Shown here: positions 26,437 to 34,583 of the stretch, in pieces
Numbering within the stretch: position 1 is the first letter of the stretch
Layout of the letters: each line of letters begins with the position of its first letter
NCBI RefSeq assembly: GCF_030268085.1
Contig: NZ_BSDE01000001.1
Span: forward strand, 744,001 to 808,000
Length of the DNA stretch: 64,000 nucleotides
Origin: Geothrix limicola
Lineage (GTDB): Bacteria > Acidobacteriota > Holophagae > Holophagales > Holophagaceae
Direction of reading: 5' to 3'
The notes under the pieces: model-generated
Databases searched by the model: none
Seen by the model: the letters and a program-made list of their open reading frames with translations, nothing else
What the model was told of the DNA's origin: nothing
Made by a program: the position numbers and the translations under genes

Positions 26437-26467
26437 AAAAAAAAACGGGGCGACCGTGGTCGCCCCG
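26437..26467 (-). terminator. Strong Rho-independent terminator of the SPFH gene
   Basis: A perfect 10-bp stem CGGGGCGACC / GGTCGCCCCG is followed on the minus strand by nine T. It separates the SPFH gene from the penicillin-acylase gene. Confidence 0.92.
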
Positions 26468-26488
26468 CCCATCGAAAACGGGAATCGC

Positions 26489-28537
26489 CTAACTCAGTCC
26501 ACCCTTGCTCATGTCTTTGCGAAGGGCCGCCTTGAAGGCTTCCGCCTCCGGGTTCGCCGCGGTCGCCGTCGTCACGCCCGCCAGCTGTCCGGCCTTCTCG
26601 CTGAGCAGCAGGCCCAGCAGGCTTTCGATGAGGCTGCCGCCGCCCTTGTCGCCACCGCCCATGTGGATCTTGGGGACCACATCCACCTGGGACTTTTCGA
26701 TGGCTTCGGCGAAGCGGCTCATGACCTGCTGCACCAGCTGGAACTGCGGGCCGCCGTAGGCACGGACCTGCTCCTCGATGGCCATGGCCTGGGCGATGCC
26801 CACGCGCGCGGCCTGCTCGGCCTGGGCCTCGGCCATGACCTTGATGCGCTTGGCCTCGCCTTCGCCCATGAGGCGCACCTTCTCGGCCTCGGCGCCCGCG
26901 AGGGTCTGGATCTGTGCGGCCTGCTGCTGGGCCTTGGCGTAGTCGGCCTTGCCCTGGTTGCTCTGCACCTCGATGCCGATGGCGGATTCCGTGAGCAGGG
27001 TCTGCTGCTTGGCGCGGGCTTCGGCTTCGCGGAGTTCGCGTTCCTTCACCGCGGCGCTCTGCTGGCGACCGTAGGTCTCCACCTGCTCATCGGCGATCTG
27101 GCGGCTGCGCAGCTGCACGAGGATCTGCTCGATCTGCCCGCCGGGCGCGCCGCTGGTGGGCGTGCCGATGAGCACTTCCTGAAGTTCGAGGTTGTACTGG
27201 GCGAACTTCTCCTTCATTTGCACGCCGCTCTGCTCCTGGATGGCGCTGCGGTCCTGGATGAGCTGGATGAGGGTGCGGGTCTGGCCGATGTTCTTGAAGT
27301 AGGCGCTGACCATGGGATCCAGCGTCTGTTCCACGAGCTTCTTGATATCGCCGAAGCGCTGGATGACGAGGGGCGCCTTGCGGTAGTCGATGTGGACCAC
27401 CACAGATAGCGGCAGGCTGGGCTCGAAGGCATCCTTGGTGATGAGGCTCACTTCGGTCAGGTTCTCGTCGAACTTGTGGCTTCCCACCTCGCCCTTCGTC
27501 CACTTGAGGATGAAGTTCGTCGTCGGCACCATGAGCACCTTGCCGGCGTAGGTGTTGAAGGCGTACTTGCCGGGCAGCAGGGGGTCGCTCCACACGCCGC
27601 GGTTGCCCTTGGCCACCAGCTCGCCATGGCGGTATTCCTGGCCGCTGATGTCGGCGCCGATCTCGCCGGTGTAGCTCACCACCACGCCCACCGTGCCCAC
27701 TTCCACGACGGTCTTGGGAATCATCTCCACCGTCGCGAAGAGGCGGTTGATGTAGTAGGTGCCCTCCACCAGCACCTGGTGTTGGCGTCCGCGCTGGCCC
27801 CCCGCCAAGAGGAACTTGTCCGCGTCCTGGAAGTTGTTGTGGTACGTCGAGGGCTTCTCCGGATCCTCCCCGACGGTCGGGGCGATGATCTCGCCGCTGC
27901 CAAGGCTGGGACCATCCTGGACGGTGACGATGCCCACGGCGTCGTCCGCGCCGCGGATGATGACCGGCCGCCAGCCTGCGCGCTCGGCGATGATGGCGCT
28001 CATCTTCTGGAAGGTCTCCAGCTCGCTGCGGTCGAGGGGCAGGTAGTAGAGCTGGTCTTCGGTGAGCACGACGAACTGGGCGAGGTTGATGGCATACATG
28101 CCTTCGCGCAGGATCTGGCGCTGCGGACCTTTCTGGCCGCCGCTCTGAAGGAAGGCCACCACATCCTGGAAGTCCGCGCCGTGGGCGTTGCTGGCGAGCG
28201 CCTGGGTGGGCGGTAGGTCCTTGCCGTCACGGGCGAAGACGTAGCCGATCTTGCCCTGGGGAATGGTCACGAGAGGCATCTTGTGGATGCGGTACTGGAA
28301 GGGCGTGAGCAGATGCCAGCCGCCGCGGAGGAGCTGGGGCTGGAAGCCGGCCTCGCCGTTCAACGCGATGAGCCCCGTCTTCACCGAGCCCTTGCCGCTG
28401 ATGAGCTTCTCAACGATGCCCACGCGGTTGTTGGGGATGTAGCGGATCCACTTGCTGAGCAGCAGCAGCGCGAAGGCGATGCCGAGAAGGGCCAGAAGGG
28501 TCAGGCCCGGGTTGGCAGAAAGCCAGGAGAAGTCCAT
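26489..28537 (-). CDS. Flotillin-like SPFH-domain membrane protein
   Basis: A 682-residue membrane-scaffold protein. One N-terminal helix (LTLLALLGIAFALLLLSKWI) is followed by a long beta-rich region. Related modules recur as RGGWHLLTPF, REGMYAINLAQF, VEGTYYINRLFA and LPGKYAFNTYAG, the last leading into the SPFH core. A long Ala/Gln/Glu-rich coiled coil (about 490-610, for example EREAEARAKQQ-like heptads and AEAEKVRLMGEGEAKRI) drives oligomerisation. The C-terminus is Gly-rich and polar. GGAG lies before the ATG, and a TACACT hexamer sits 27 bp upstream. It probably forms large ring- or raft-like assemblies; no NfeD partner gene is adjacent. Confidence 0.9.
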   Translation of the reverse strand: MDFSWLSANPGLTLLALLGIAFALLLLSKWIRYIPNNRVGIVEKLISGKGSVKTGLIALNGEAGFQPQLLRGGWHLLTPFQYRIHKMPLVTIPQGKIGYVFARDGKDLPPTQALASNAHGADFQDVVAFLQSGGQKGPQRQILREGMYAINLAQFVVLTEDQLYYLPLDRSELETFQKMSAIIAERAGWRPVIIRGADDAVGIVTVQDGPSLGSGEIIAPTVGEDPEKPSTYHNNFQDADKFLLAGGQRGRQHQVLVEGTYYINRLFATVEMIPKTVVEVGTVGVVVSYTGEIGADISGQEYRHGELVAKGNRGVWSDPLLPGKYAFNTYAGKVLMVPTTNFILKWTKGEVGSHKFDENLTEVSLITKDAFEPSLPLSVVVHIDYRKAPLVIQRFGDIKKLVEQTLDPMVSAYFKNIGQTRTLIQLIQDRSAIQEQSGVQMKEKFAQYNLELQEVLIGTPTSGAPGGQIEQILVQLRSRQIADEQVETYGRQQSAAVKERELREAEARAKQQTLLTESAIGIEVQSNQGKADYAKAQQQAAQIQTLAGAEAEKVRLMGEGEAKRIKVMAEAQAEQAARVGIAQAMAIEEQVRAYGGPQFQLVQQVMSRFAEAIEKSQVDVVPKIHMGGGDKGGGSLIESLLGLLLSEKAGQLAGVTTATAANPEAEAFKAALRKDMSKGGLS

Positions 28538-28876
28538 GAAGGCTCCAGGGGACGGGTTTCGGGAAGTGTACCGGACCAGGGCGCCGTCCCGCCTGGGCTC
28601 CGGGGTTCTTCCGTGGTCTGGCGCCCCGGCTCGACTGGGAGCGGGCGACTGGGATCCAACGGGGAAAGAACCATACGAAGGCGTAGAACATAGGCTGGTT
28701 CTGGCTTCGCGCCGTGATGGACGTCACCAAATCCAACCAAAAACCATCGGTTGTTGAAAAACGTCGTTTTCAGATTTTCCAAAACAACCAGCACCTTTCA
28801 ATCAACCCGTTGGGTGCATTCTTCCCGAATTCCCGCGGCGCGCGTGAATTTTGTGGGCGGCGGTTATGCTTGCGCG
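28538..28876. other. Divergent intergenic region with minus-10 elements and an inverted repeat
   Basis: A 339-bp gap between the SPFH gene (minus) and a membrane protein (plus). On the minus strand TACACT (28570 to 28565) may be the SPFH minus-10. On the plus strand TATGCT (28865-28870) abuts the next ATG. In between is a locally AT-rich patch (about 28730-28800) with the inverted repeat GGTTGTT (28749-28755) / AACAACC (28783-28789) around an inner GAAAAACG / CGTTTTC pair, which may be an operator. No small ORF with a ribosome site is convincing. Confidence 0.4.
28865..28870 (+). promoter_or_regulatory. Minus-10-like hexamer for the 28877 gene
   Basis: TATGCT ends 6 nt before the ATG and no Shine-Dalgarno is present, fitting a leaderless mRNA. 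Confidence 0.45.
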
Positions 28877-29497
28877 ATGGATGAATGGCGGGAATGGATC
28901 CGAGATCGCAGCAGCCTGTTGATCATGCTGGCGCTGACCTTCCTGGGCGGCGCCTGGTGGTGGCACGGGCGTGCGGTGACCCATCCCGCGGGCGTGCTCG
29001 TGGCGGCTGAGCCCATCCAGACCGAACCGGACCCGGCGGAACCATGGACGTTCAAACAACACCGGATCACTCCGCTCGCCCATTTTGAAATCCGGGCGCG
29101 GGTGCTGAGCACGGAGCGCTACCGCTTCGACCGGGCCTCGGAACTCTCGCCGGTGGATTTCGCCCTGGGCTGGGGGCCCATGTCGGATTCGCGCGTGCTG
29201 GAAGCCTTCTCCATCCATCAGCGCGACCGCTGGTACTTCTGGTCCACGGAGGTGCCGGTCATCCCGTCCGTGATCATCTCCCACAGCGCGAACATGCACC
29301 TGATCCCCGCCACCGATTCCGTGGCCCGGCGCCTCCTTTCGGTCAAGACGGGACAGCTCGTGGAGCTGCGAGGACAGCTGGTGCGGGTGGATGGGCCGGA
29401 TGGCTGGCACTGGGTCAGCAGCCTGTCCCGGACGGATACCGGAGATGGCTCCTGCGAGGTGATCTGGGTGGAATCCGCGCGGGCCGCAGACCGCTGA
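28877..29497 (+). CDS. Membrane-anchored hypothetical protein
   Basis: A 206-residue protein with one N-terminal helix (SLLIMLALTFLGGAWWW) and a periplasmic domain of about 170 residues. The domain contains FEIRARVLSTERYRFD, SPVDFALGWGPMSD, RWYFWSTEVP, IISHSANMHLIP and VKTGQLVELRGQLVRVDGPDGWHW, the last given in two parts: VKTGQLVELRGQLV and RVDGPDGWHW. This pattern recurs in hypothetical inner-membrane proteins, but I cannot name a family with certainty. The aromatic core and conserved-looking SHSANMHLIP suggest a structured beta domain. It lies between the SPFH gene and the transacylase-kinase fusion. Confidence 0.75.
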   Translation: MDEWREWIRDRSSLLIMLALTFLGGAWWWHGRAVTHPAGVLVAAEPIQTEPDPAEPWTFKQHRITPLAHFEIRARVLSTERYRFDRASELSPVDFALGWGPMSDSRVLEAFSIHQRDRWYFWSTEVPVIPSVIISHSANMHLIPATDSVARRLLSVKTGQLVELRGQLVRVDGPDGWHWVSSLSRTDTGDGSCEVIWVESARAADR

Positions 29498-29542
29498 CAT
29501 CACATGTGATCCGGGGCCGGGAAACAGAGGAATTCCCCCTGC

Positions 29543-29548
29543 TAGACT
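29543..29548 (+). promoter_or_regulatory. Extended minus-10 element before the fused transacylase-kinase gene
   Basis: TGCTAGACT (TGn plus TAGACT) sits 36 bp before ATG 29585. The leader carries CCACG / CGTGG, a small hairpin, and CTTGGAG as ribosome site. Confidence 0.5.
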
Positions 29549-29584
29549 CGGCCCACGAAGGTCCTCCGTGGCCTTGGAGCCCCC

Positions 29585-31795
29585 ATGTTTGACATCGAAG
29601 CCTCCCTCGACAGCCGACTGTTGGCCGTGCCCCGGAACCGCCCGACGGTGGTGTTTCCCGAGGCCCTGGATGCCCGCACCCTCGAAGCGGCCTGCTTCCT
29701 CGGCCGCTTCATCCGCCCCGTCTTCCTCGCGTCGGAAGGCGATGTGCGCGCCCTGGCGACCCGCGACCTGGGACACCTCGGCGAAGACCGCGTGGCCTAC
29801 ACCCTCTCCGAAAGTGCGTACGTGCATCCGGCCTCGCGCCCGGACCTGATCGAGACCTTCGCCGCCGCCAGCGTAGCCTGGCATCAGGAGCAGGGGCGAC
29901 CCCTGAGCCTGGACGAGGCGCGGGCGCAGGTTTCCGAACCGGGCCTCTTCGGCATCTGGGCCGTGAAACTGGGACATGCCGACATGGTGGTGGGCGGCGC
30001 CATCCACGAGCCCAAGGCCTTCTTCCGGCCCATGGTCGATCTTCTCGTGCAGCGCAGCGTGGCCTGCGAGGCGGGCATCTTCGTGCTGCCGGACGAACAT
30101 CCCGAGGAGGTCTACCCGCACAACATCGTCGTGTTCGGCGACGTGGGCGTGAACGCCACCATGACGCCGCGGATCCTGGCGGAAGTGGCCGTGGGAACCT
30201 GCGCCGTGGCTCGCGACCTCATCCCCGAGGACGTGCTGCCCGAGATCCGCTGCGCCATGGTGTCCTACTCCAACCGGGGCAGCGACGAGGGCCCTTCGCC
30301 CGAGCTGGTGAGGCAGGCCGCCGACCTGGTGCCTGAGATCCTCGCCGAGCGCGTGAAGCACGCGGCGCGCTACGGGACCATCCACATCCGCGGCGAAGTG
30401 AAGGTCAGCGTCGCGCTGTCGCGCCGCTCCGCCGGGCTCTACCACGCCGACGGCCTGCCCTGGGAGGGCGGGCCCAACGTGATCGTGTGCCCCAACCTGG
30501 ACATGGGCAACCTGCTCTACCACCTCTACGCCACGCGGTTCCCGGATGCGCGCAAGTTCCCCGTGATGTTCGGCCTCTGGTTCCAGGGCGTGGACCTGGC
30601 CATGGACTGCACGCCCGAGGACATCCGCCTGGCCGTGAAGGCCTCCGTCATGCGCCTGCACCACTATGGCGAATGGAAGCGCACGCCCAAGGACACCTTC
30701 TTCCGCCGCCATCGGGTGCTGGTGCTGAATCCCGGATCGACCTCGACCAAGACCTCCGTCTTCGAAGGGGACGAGGAACGCTGCACCGAGGAGATCCAGC
30801 ATCCCGCCGAGGCGCTCAAGGGGTTCGAGGGCCGGCCCATCACCGAGCAGTTCAATTTCCGCAAGGAGGCCGTGCTGCGCTTCCTGGCGGACCAGGGGCT
30901 CGGCCTCAAGGACATCGACGCGGTGGCCGGACGCGGCGGTCTCCTGCGGCCCATTCCGCACGGCACCTGGAATGTCGGCGAATCCATGCTGGAGGATCTG
31001 AAGGCCGGCAAGCGCGGTGAGCACGCGTCGAACCTGGGCGCCCTCATCGCCGCCGAGCTGGTGGCAGGATCCGGCAAGCCCGCCTTCATCGTGGATCCGG
31101 TGGTGGTGGACGAGGCGGATCCCAAGGTGAAGATCACGGGCCTGAAGGAACTGCCCCGCCGAGTCATCAGCCATGCCCTCAACCAGATCGCCACGGCCCG
31201 CCGCTACGCCGAGGAGCACGAGACCTTCTACGAGCGCATCAACGTCATCGTGGCCCACATGGGTGGCGGCATCACCGTCGGCGCGCACCGCAAGGGCCGT
31301 TACATCGACGTGAACAACGGGCTGGACGGGGAGGGGCCCTTCTCGCCCCAGCGCACGGGCAGCCTGCCTCCGGGCCAGCTCATCGACCTCTGCTTCTCCG
31401 GCAAGTACACGAAGGCCGAACTGAAGCTGCTGAACAAGGGACGCGGCGGCCTCATCGACCTGCTGGGCACTGCCGACATGCGCGAAGTGGAGCGCCGCGT
31501 GGAGGCCGGCGACGCCGAGGCCGCCCTCGTCTACGAAGCCATGACCTACCAGATCGCCAAGGGCATCACCGCCCTCGTGCCCGCCTTCGAGGGCGAAGCC
31601 ATCGACGCCATCCTGCTGACGGGCGGCATGGCGCGATCGGCCAAGCTGGTGGGCGAGCTGGGCCGTCTCACGGTGGCCCTGGGCTGCGGCGTGAAGGTCT
31701 ACCCCGGCGAGAACGAGATGGCCGCCCTCGCCAAGGGCGCCCTGCGCGTGCTTTCCGGTCGCGAAGTCGCCAAGGACTACTCGGCCGCGAACTGA
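29585..31795 (+). CDS. Fused phosphotransacylase (Pta-like) - butyrate kinase
   Basis: A 736-residue two-domain protein. Residues 1 to about 370 are a PTA_PTB transacylase: GIWAVKLGHADMVVGGAIHE, NIVVFGDVGVNATMTPRILA, AMVSYSNRGSDEGPS and CPNLDMGNLLYHLYATRF align with phosphotransacetylases. Residues 378-736 are a complete butyrate kinase of the acetokinase family: LVLNPGSTSTKTSVFEG, VAGRGGLLRPI, GEHASNLGALIAAELV, PRRVISHALNQIATARRYAE, VAHMGGGITVG, NNGLDGEGPFSPQRTGSLP and LLTGGMARS. The fusion would carry acyl-CoA to acyl-phosphate to ATP in one polypeptide. Most organisms have separate ptb and buk. No stop or frameshift lies at the junction. The acyl chain (acetyl, butyryl, branched) cannot be told. 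Confidence 0.93.
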   Translation: MFDIEASLDSRLLAVPRNRPTVVFPEALDARTLEAACFLGRFIRPVFLASEGDVRALATRDLGHLGEDRVAYTLSESAYVHPASRPDLIETFAAASVAWHQEQGRPLSLDEARAQVSEPGLFGIWAVKLGHADMVVGGAIHEPKAFFRPMVDLLVQRSVACEAGIFVLPDEHPEEVYPHNIVVFGDVGVNATMTPRILAEVAVGTCAVARDLIPEDVLPEIRCAMVSYSNRGSDEGPSPELVRQAADLVPEILAERVKHAARYGTIHIRGEVKVSVALSRRSAGLYHADGLPWEGGPNVIVCPNLDMGNLLYHLYATRFPDARKFPVMFGLWFQGVDLAMDCTPEDIRLAVKASVMRLHHYGEWKRTPKDTFFRRHRVLVLNPGSTSTKTSVFEGDEERCTEEIQHPAEALKGFEGRPITEQFNFRKEAVLRFLADQGLGLKDIDAVAGRGGLLRPIPHGTWNVGESMLEDLKAGKRGEHASNLGALIAAELVAGSGKPAFIVDPVVVDEADPKVKITGLKELPRRVISHALNQIATARRYAEEHETFYERINVIVAHMGGGITVGAHRKGRYIDVNNGLDGEGPFSPQRTGSLPPGQLIDLCFSGKYTKAELKLLNKGRGGLIDLLGTADMREVERRVEAGDAEAALVYEAMTYQIAKGITALVPAFEGEAIDAILLTGGMARSAKLVGELGRLTVALGCGVKVYPGENEMAALAKGALRVLSGREVAKDYSAAN

Positions 31796-31822
31796 GGGGG
31801 CCGACCCACACGAGCGGTTGAT

Positions 31823-31895
31823 TCACCGCAGAGAACGCCGAGAGCGCGGAGAAAGAAGGAGATTCCCTCTACGTTCTCCGCGTTCTCTGCGGTGA
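31823..31895. repeat. Long inverted repeat of the dispersed GAGAACGC family, copy 2
   Basis: TCACCGCAGAGAACGC (31823-31838) pairs perfectly with GCGTTCTCTGCGGTGA (31880-31895), a 16-bp stem. The interior arms GAGAGCGCGGAGAA and TTCTCCG extend partial pairing. It lies between two converging genes and could act as a bidirectional terminator. The single arm at 21186-21218 is of the same family. Confidence 0.75.
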
Positions 31896-31901
31896 GCTTA
31901 T

Positions 31902-32804
31902 TTAGGCCAGCAACGCCGCCAGCGCGATGGAGCTGAGCTTGGTCTTGGCGCTGTCACCGCGGCTGCTGAGGACGCAGGGGACGCGGGCACCCATGACGAG
32001 GGCGGCGATCTCGGCGCCGCCGAGCTTGGTGCCGGCCTTGTAGAACACGTTGCCCGCTTCGATGTTGGGGAAGAGCAGGCAGTCGGCGTCTCCGGCCACG
32101 GGGCCGCCCAGGCCCTTGATCTTCGCCGATTCGGGATCGAGGGCGCCGTCCAGGGCCAGGGGCCCGTCCACGAGGGCACCCTTGATCTGGCCCCGGTCGG
32201 CCATCTTCGAGAGCATGGCGGCATCCGCGCTGGAGCTCATCTTGGGCATCACCTGCTCGGAGGCCGCCAGCACTGCGACCTTGGGCTGATCGATGCCGAG
32301 CGCCTTTGCGGTCTTCACGAGGTAGTTCAGGATGGCCACCTTTTCCTTGAACTCGGGTTCGGGGATGACGGCCACGTCGCCCGCGATGAGCAGCTTCGGA
32401 TGCCCAGGATGTTCCATGACCGTCACGTGGCTGAGGATGGCGCCGGGATCCAGCAGGCCCTGCTCCTTGTTCAGGATGGCGCGCATGTACTTGTCGGTGC
32501 TGAGCAGGCCCTTCATCAGCAGGTCCGCCTCGCCCGCGCGCACCATGCCGACGGCCTTGGTGGCGGCCTCGGTGTCCGTGGCGGCGTGGATCATGCGGAA
32601 GCGCTCCTTGGGCAGGTGGTGCTCCTCGCAGACCTTCGTCATGACCGGCTCGTCGCCCACGAGGATGGCCTCCACCAGACCCGCTTCCACGGCGGCGTTC
32701 ACGGCCTCCATGGAATGGGCGTCGTTGGCCCAGGCCACCACCAGGCGCTTGCGGGGGCGGTCCTTCACGGCGCGGAGAAGCTCGTCGAGGCTGTTGATGC
32801 GCAT
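31902..32804 (-). CDS. ptb: Phosphate butyryltransferase-type phosphotransacylase
   Basis: A 300-residue stand-alone phosphotransacylase of the Ptb branch, which exchanges CoA for phosphate on short acyl groups. Typical blocks are LVVAWANDAHSMEAVNAAVE, ADLLMKGLLSTDKYMRAIL, LSHVTVMEHPGHPKLLIAGD, VLAASEQVMPKMSSSADAAM, GALVDGPLALDGAL, and the C-terminal CLLFPNIEAGNVFYKAGTKL. AGGATC precedes the ATG. It is placed tail to tail with the fused transacylase-kinase, separated by the inverted repeat. The pair supplies two different transacylases for one kinase, suggesting two acyl-CoA substrates. Confidence 0.94.
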   Translation of the reverse strand: MRINSLDELLRAVKDRPRKRLVVAWANDAHSMEAVNAAVEAGLVEAILVGDEPVMTKVCEEHHLPKERFRMIHAATDTEAATKAVGMVRAGEADLLMKGLLSTDKYMRAILNKEQGLLDPGAILSHVTVMEHPGHPKLLIAGDVAVIPEPEFKEKVAILNYLVKTAKALGIDQPKVAVLAASEQVMPKMSSSADAAMLSKMADRGQIKGALVDGPLALDGALDPESAKIKGLGGPVAGDADCLLFPNIEAGNVFYKAGTKLGGAEIAALVMGARVPCVLSSRGDSAKTKLSSIALAALLA

Positions 32805-32854
32805 GGCGGATCCTGTCGAAAGCCGCCGGTACTCCGGCGCGTCCGGGAGGAGAG

Positions 32855-32860
32855 TAGCAT
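32855..32860 (+). promoter_or_regulatory. Minus-10-like hexamer for the TfoX-N gene
   Basis: TAGCAT ends 7 nt before ATG 32868. No Shine-Dalgarno sequence lies in the TGTCGCC spacer. Confidence 0.45.
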
Positions 32861-32867
32861 TGTCGCC

Positions 32868-33335
32868 ATGGCCGTCTCAGTGAGCTTCCGCACATACCTC
32901 CTCGAACAATTGGGGCAGATCCGCCCCGTGACCACGCGACCGATGTTTGGCGGTATGACCTTCTTCTTCGAAGGGCGCGCCTTCGCCCTGGTGGCGGAGG
33001 ACACGCTCTACTTCAAGGTGGACGACACGAACCGCCCCGACTTCGAGGCGGCGGGCATGGGGCCCTTCCTGCCCTTCGGCGATCCCGACAAGCCCATGCA
33101 GTACTACCAGCTGCCCGAGGAGGTGCTGGAAGACACCGACGAGCTGGCGGTCTGGATGTCCAAGGCCATCGCCGTCGCGGCGCGGGCGAAAGCGAAGAAC
33201 CGGGCCAAGGCCAGTCCCGTAAAGGCGGCCAGCCCCGCGAAAGCAACCAGCCCTTCGAAAGCGGCCAGCGTCGCCGGAAAGAAGACCTCTTCGAAACCCA
33301 AATCCTCGGCCAAGCCGGCTGCCAAGCGGAAGTAG
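32868..33335 (+). CDS. TfoX N-terminal-domain protein with Lys/Ala-rich tail
   Basis: A 155-residue protein. Residues 1-105 form a TfoX/Sxy N-terminal domain (RPVTTRPMFGGMTFFFEGRA, LYFKVDDTNRPDFEAAGMGP, YYQLPEEVLEDTDELAVWM). The remaining 50 residues are an Ala/Lys/Ser/Pro tail resembling histone H1-like repeats (KAASPAKATSPSKAAS), which may bind DNA or RNA non-specifically. TfoX in gamma-proteobacteria turns on competence genes; stand-alone N-domain proteins elsewhere are uncharacterised. It starts a three-gene run (TfoX-N, GNAT, rsmE) with gaps of 6 bp and an overlap. The tail is the unusual part. Confidence 0.88.
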   Translation: MAVSVSFRTYLLEQLGQIRPVTTRPMFGGMTFFFEGRAFALVAEDTLYFKVDDTNRPDFEAAGMGPFLPFGDPDKPMQYYQLPEEVLEDTDELAVWMSKAIAVAARAKAKNRAKASPVKAASPAKATSPSKAASVAGKKTSSKPKSSAKPAAKRK

Positions 33336-33341
33336 GCCGCC

Positions 33342-33863
33342 ATGGCTTCTGTCCTGCTCCGCCCGGCCGGCCCCGCCGACGCCGCGACCCTGGCCGATCT
33401 GGGGGCGCGCACCTTCCGCGAGACCTTCGAACAGATCTGTTCGCCGGAGGACATGGAGGCCTTCCTGGCGTCCACCTATGGGGAGGCCGTCCAGCGGGCC
33501 GAGCTATTGGATCCCTCGCGGCCCGCGCTGGTCCTCGAAGTGGACGGCGTCCCCATCGGCTTCGCACAGCTTCGTCTGGGCCACCGGGAACCCTGCATCA
33601 CCAGCCAGCGCCCCGTCGAATTGCAGCGCATCTACGTGCTGCGGGCCGGCCATGGCGGCGGGCACGGCGCGGCCCTGATGCGACGCTCTCTGGAACTGGC
33701 CCGCGAATGGGGTGCGGACCTGATCTGGCTGGGGGTCTGGGAGCACAACAACCGGGCCCTGGCCTTCTACGCCCGCAGCGGGTTCCGGGAAGTGGGCGAG
33801 CACATCTTCCAGATCGGCGATCAGGCGGATCGGGATCTGATCCTCGCTAAGGATCTGTCTTGA
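33342..33863 (+). CDS. GNAT-family N-acetyltransferase
   Basis: A 173-residue acetyltransferase. The fold starts VLLRPAGPADAATLADLGAR and has the acetyl-CoA loop VLRAGHGGGHGAALMRRSLE (a variant of R/Q-x2-G-x-G/A) and the terminal WLGVWEHNNRALAFYARSGF plus REVGEHIFQIG. This matches the group often annotated as PaiA/RimI-like or ribosomal-alanine acetyltransferase-like. It overlaps the next gene by 4 bp and follows the TfoX gene by 6 bp, so the three are probably one transcript. The substrate is unknown. Confidence 0.9.
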   Translation: MASVLLRPAGPADAATLADLGARTFRETFEQICSPEDMEAFLASTYGEAVQRAELLDPSRPALVLEVDGVPIGFAQLRLGHREPCITSQRPVELQRIYVLRAGHGGGHGAALMRRSLELAREWGADLIWLGVWEHNNRALAFYARSGFREVGEHIFQIGDQADRDLILAKDLS

Positions 33864-34567
33864 ATCTGGTGCTTCTCTTCCCGGAAGATCTTCTGGCTCC
33901 GGACCGCGCCCGCCTGGCGGGACGCCGCCTTCAGCATGTGCGCGAGGTGCACCGCGCCGCGCTCGGCCAGGAGCTGGCGGTAGGATTGCTGGACGGAAAC
34001 ATGGGGCGGGGCAGGGTGCTTCGACTTGATGAGGAAGCGCTCGAACTGGAACTGGCGCTCGCTCAGGCGCCGCCGCCGAAGCTGCCGCTGACGCTCGTCA
34101 TCGCTGTGCCGCGCCCCAAGGTGCTGAACCGCGTCGTGGCGGCAGCGGCCAGCCTCGGAGCCGCCCGCATCGTGCTGCTGAACGCCTGGAAGGTGGAGAA
34201 AGCCTACTGGGCCAGCCCGAAGATGAAGCCCGAGAACCTGCGGCAGCAGATGATCCTGGGCCTGGAGCAGGCGAAGGACACGGTGCTTCCGGAGCTGCGC
34301 CTGGCGCGACTCTTCCGGCCCTTCGTGGAGGATGAGCTGCCGGGCCTCCTGGAAGGCGGCCTCGGCCTGATGGCCCATCCGGGATCTGGAACACCCGCGC
34401 CGCCGATCGGTGCGACCCCTGTAACTCTGGCCATCGGCCCCGAAGGCGGCTGGATCGAAGCCGAGGTGCAGAGCCTGCTGAAGGCGGGCCTGCAGCCGCT
34501 GGACCTCGGCCCCCGCATCCTGCGCACCGAGACCGCGCTGGCGGCGCTGGTGGGGAAGCTTTTCTAG
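33860..34567 (+). CDS. rsmE: 16S rRNA (uracil-1498-N3)-methyltransferase
   Basis: A 235-residue SPOUT methyltransferase that modifies U1498 in the decoding region of the small ribosomal subunit. The N-terminal PUA-like part is residues 1-65 (RLAGRRLQHVREVHRAALGQ). The knotted C-terminal domain has LTLVIAVPRPKVLNRVVAAA, ASPKMKPENLRQQMILGLEQ, LAIGPEGGWIEAEV and LGPRILRTETALAAL. The start is a TTG at 33860, inside the GNAT stop codon, with AAGGA upstream. Length is normal for RsmE. Confidence 0.95.
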   Translation: MNLVLLFPEDLLAPDRARLAGRRLQHVREVHRAALGQELAVGLLDGNMGRGRVLRLDEEALELELALAQAPPPKLPLTLVIAVPRPKVLNRVVAAAASLGAARIVLLNAWKVEKAYWASPKMKPENLRQQMILGLEQAKDTVLPELRLARLFRPFVEDELPGLLEGGLGLMAHPGSGTPAPPIGATPVTLAIGPEGGWIEAEVQSLLKAGLQPLDLGPRILRTETALAALVGKLF

Positions 34568-34583
34568 GTCGCGGCTCCCACCC

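Noticed and set aside
28802-31288. 828-codon minus-strand open frame opposite the transacylase-kinase
   Set aside because: Antisense shadow; the sense protein has all motifs of two enzyme families.
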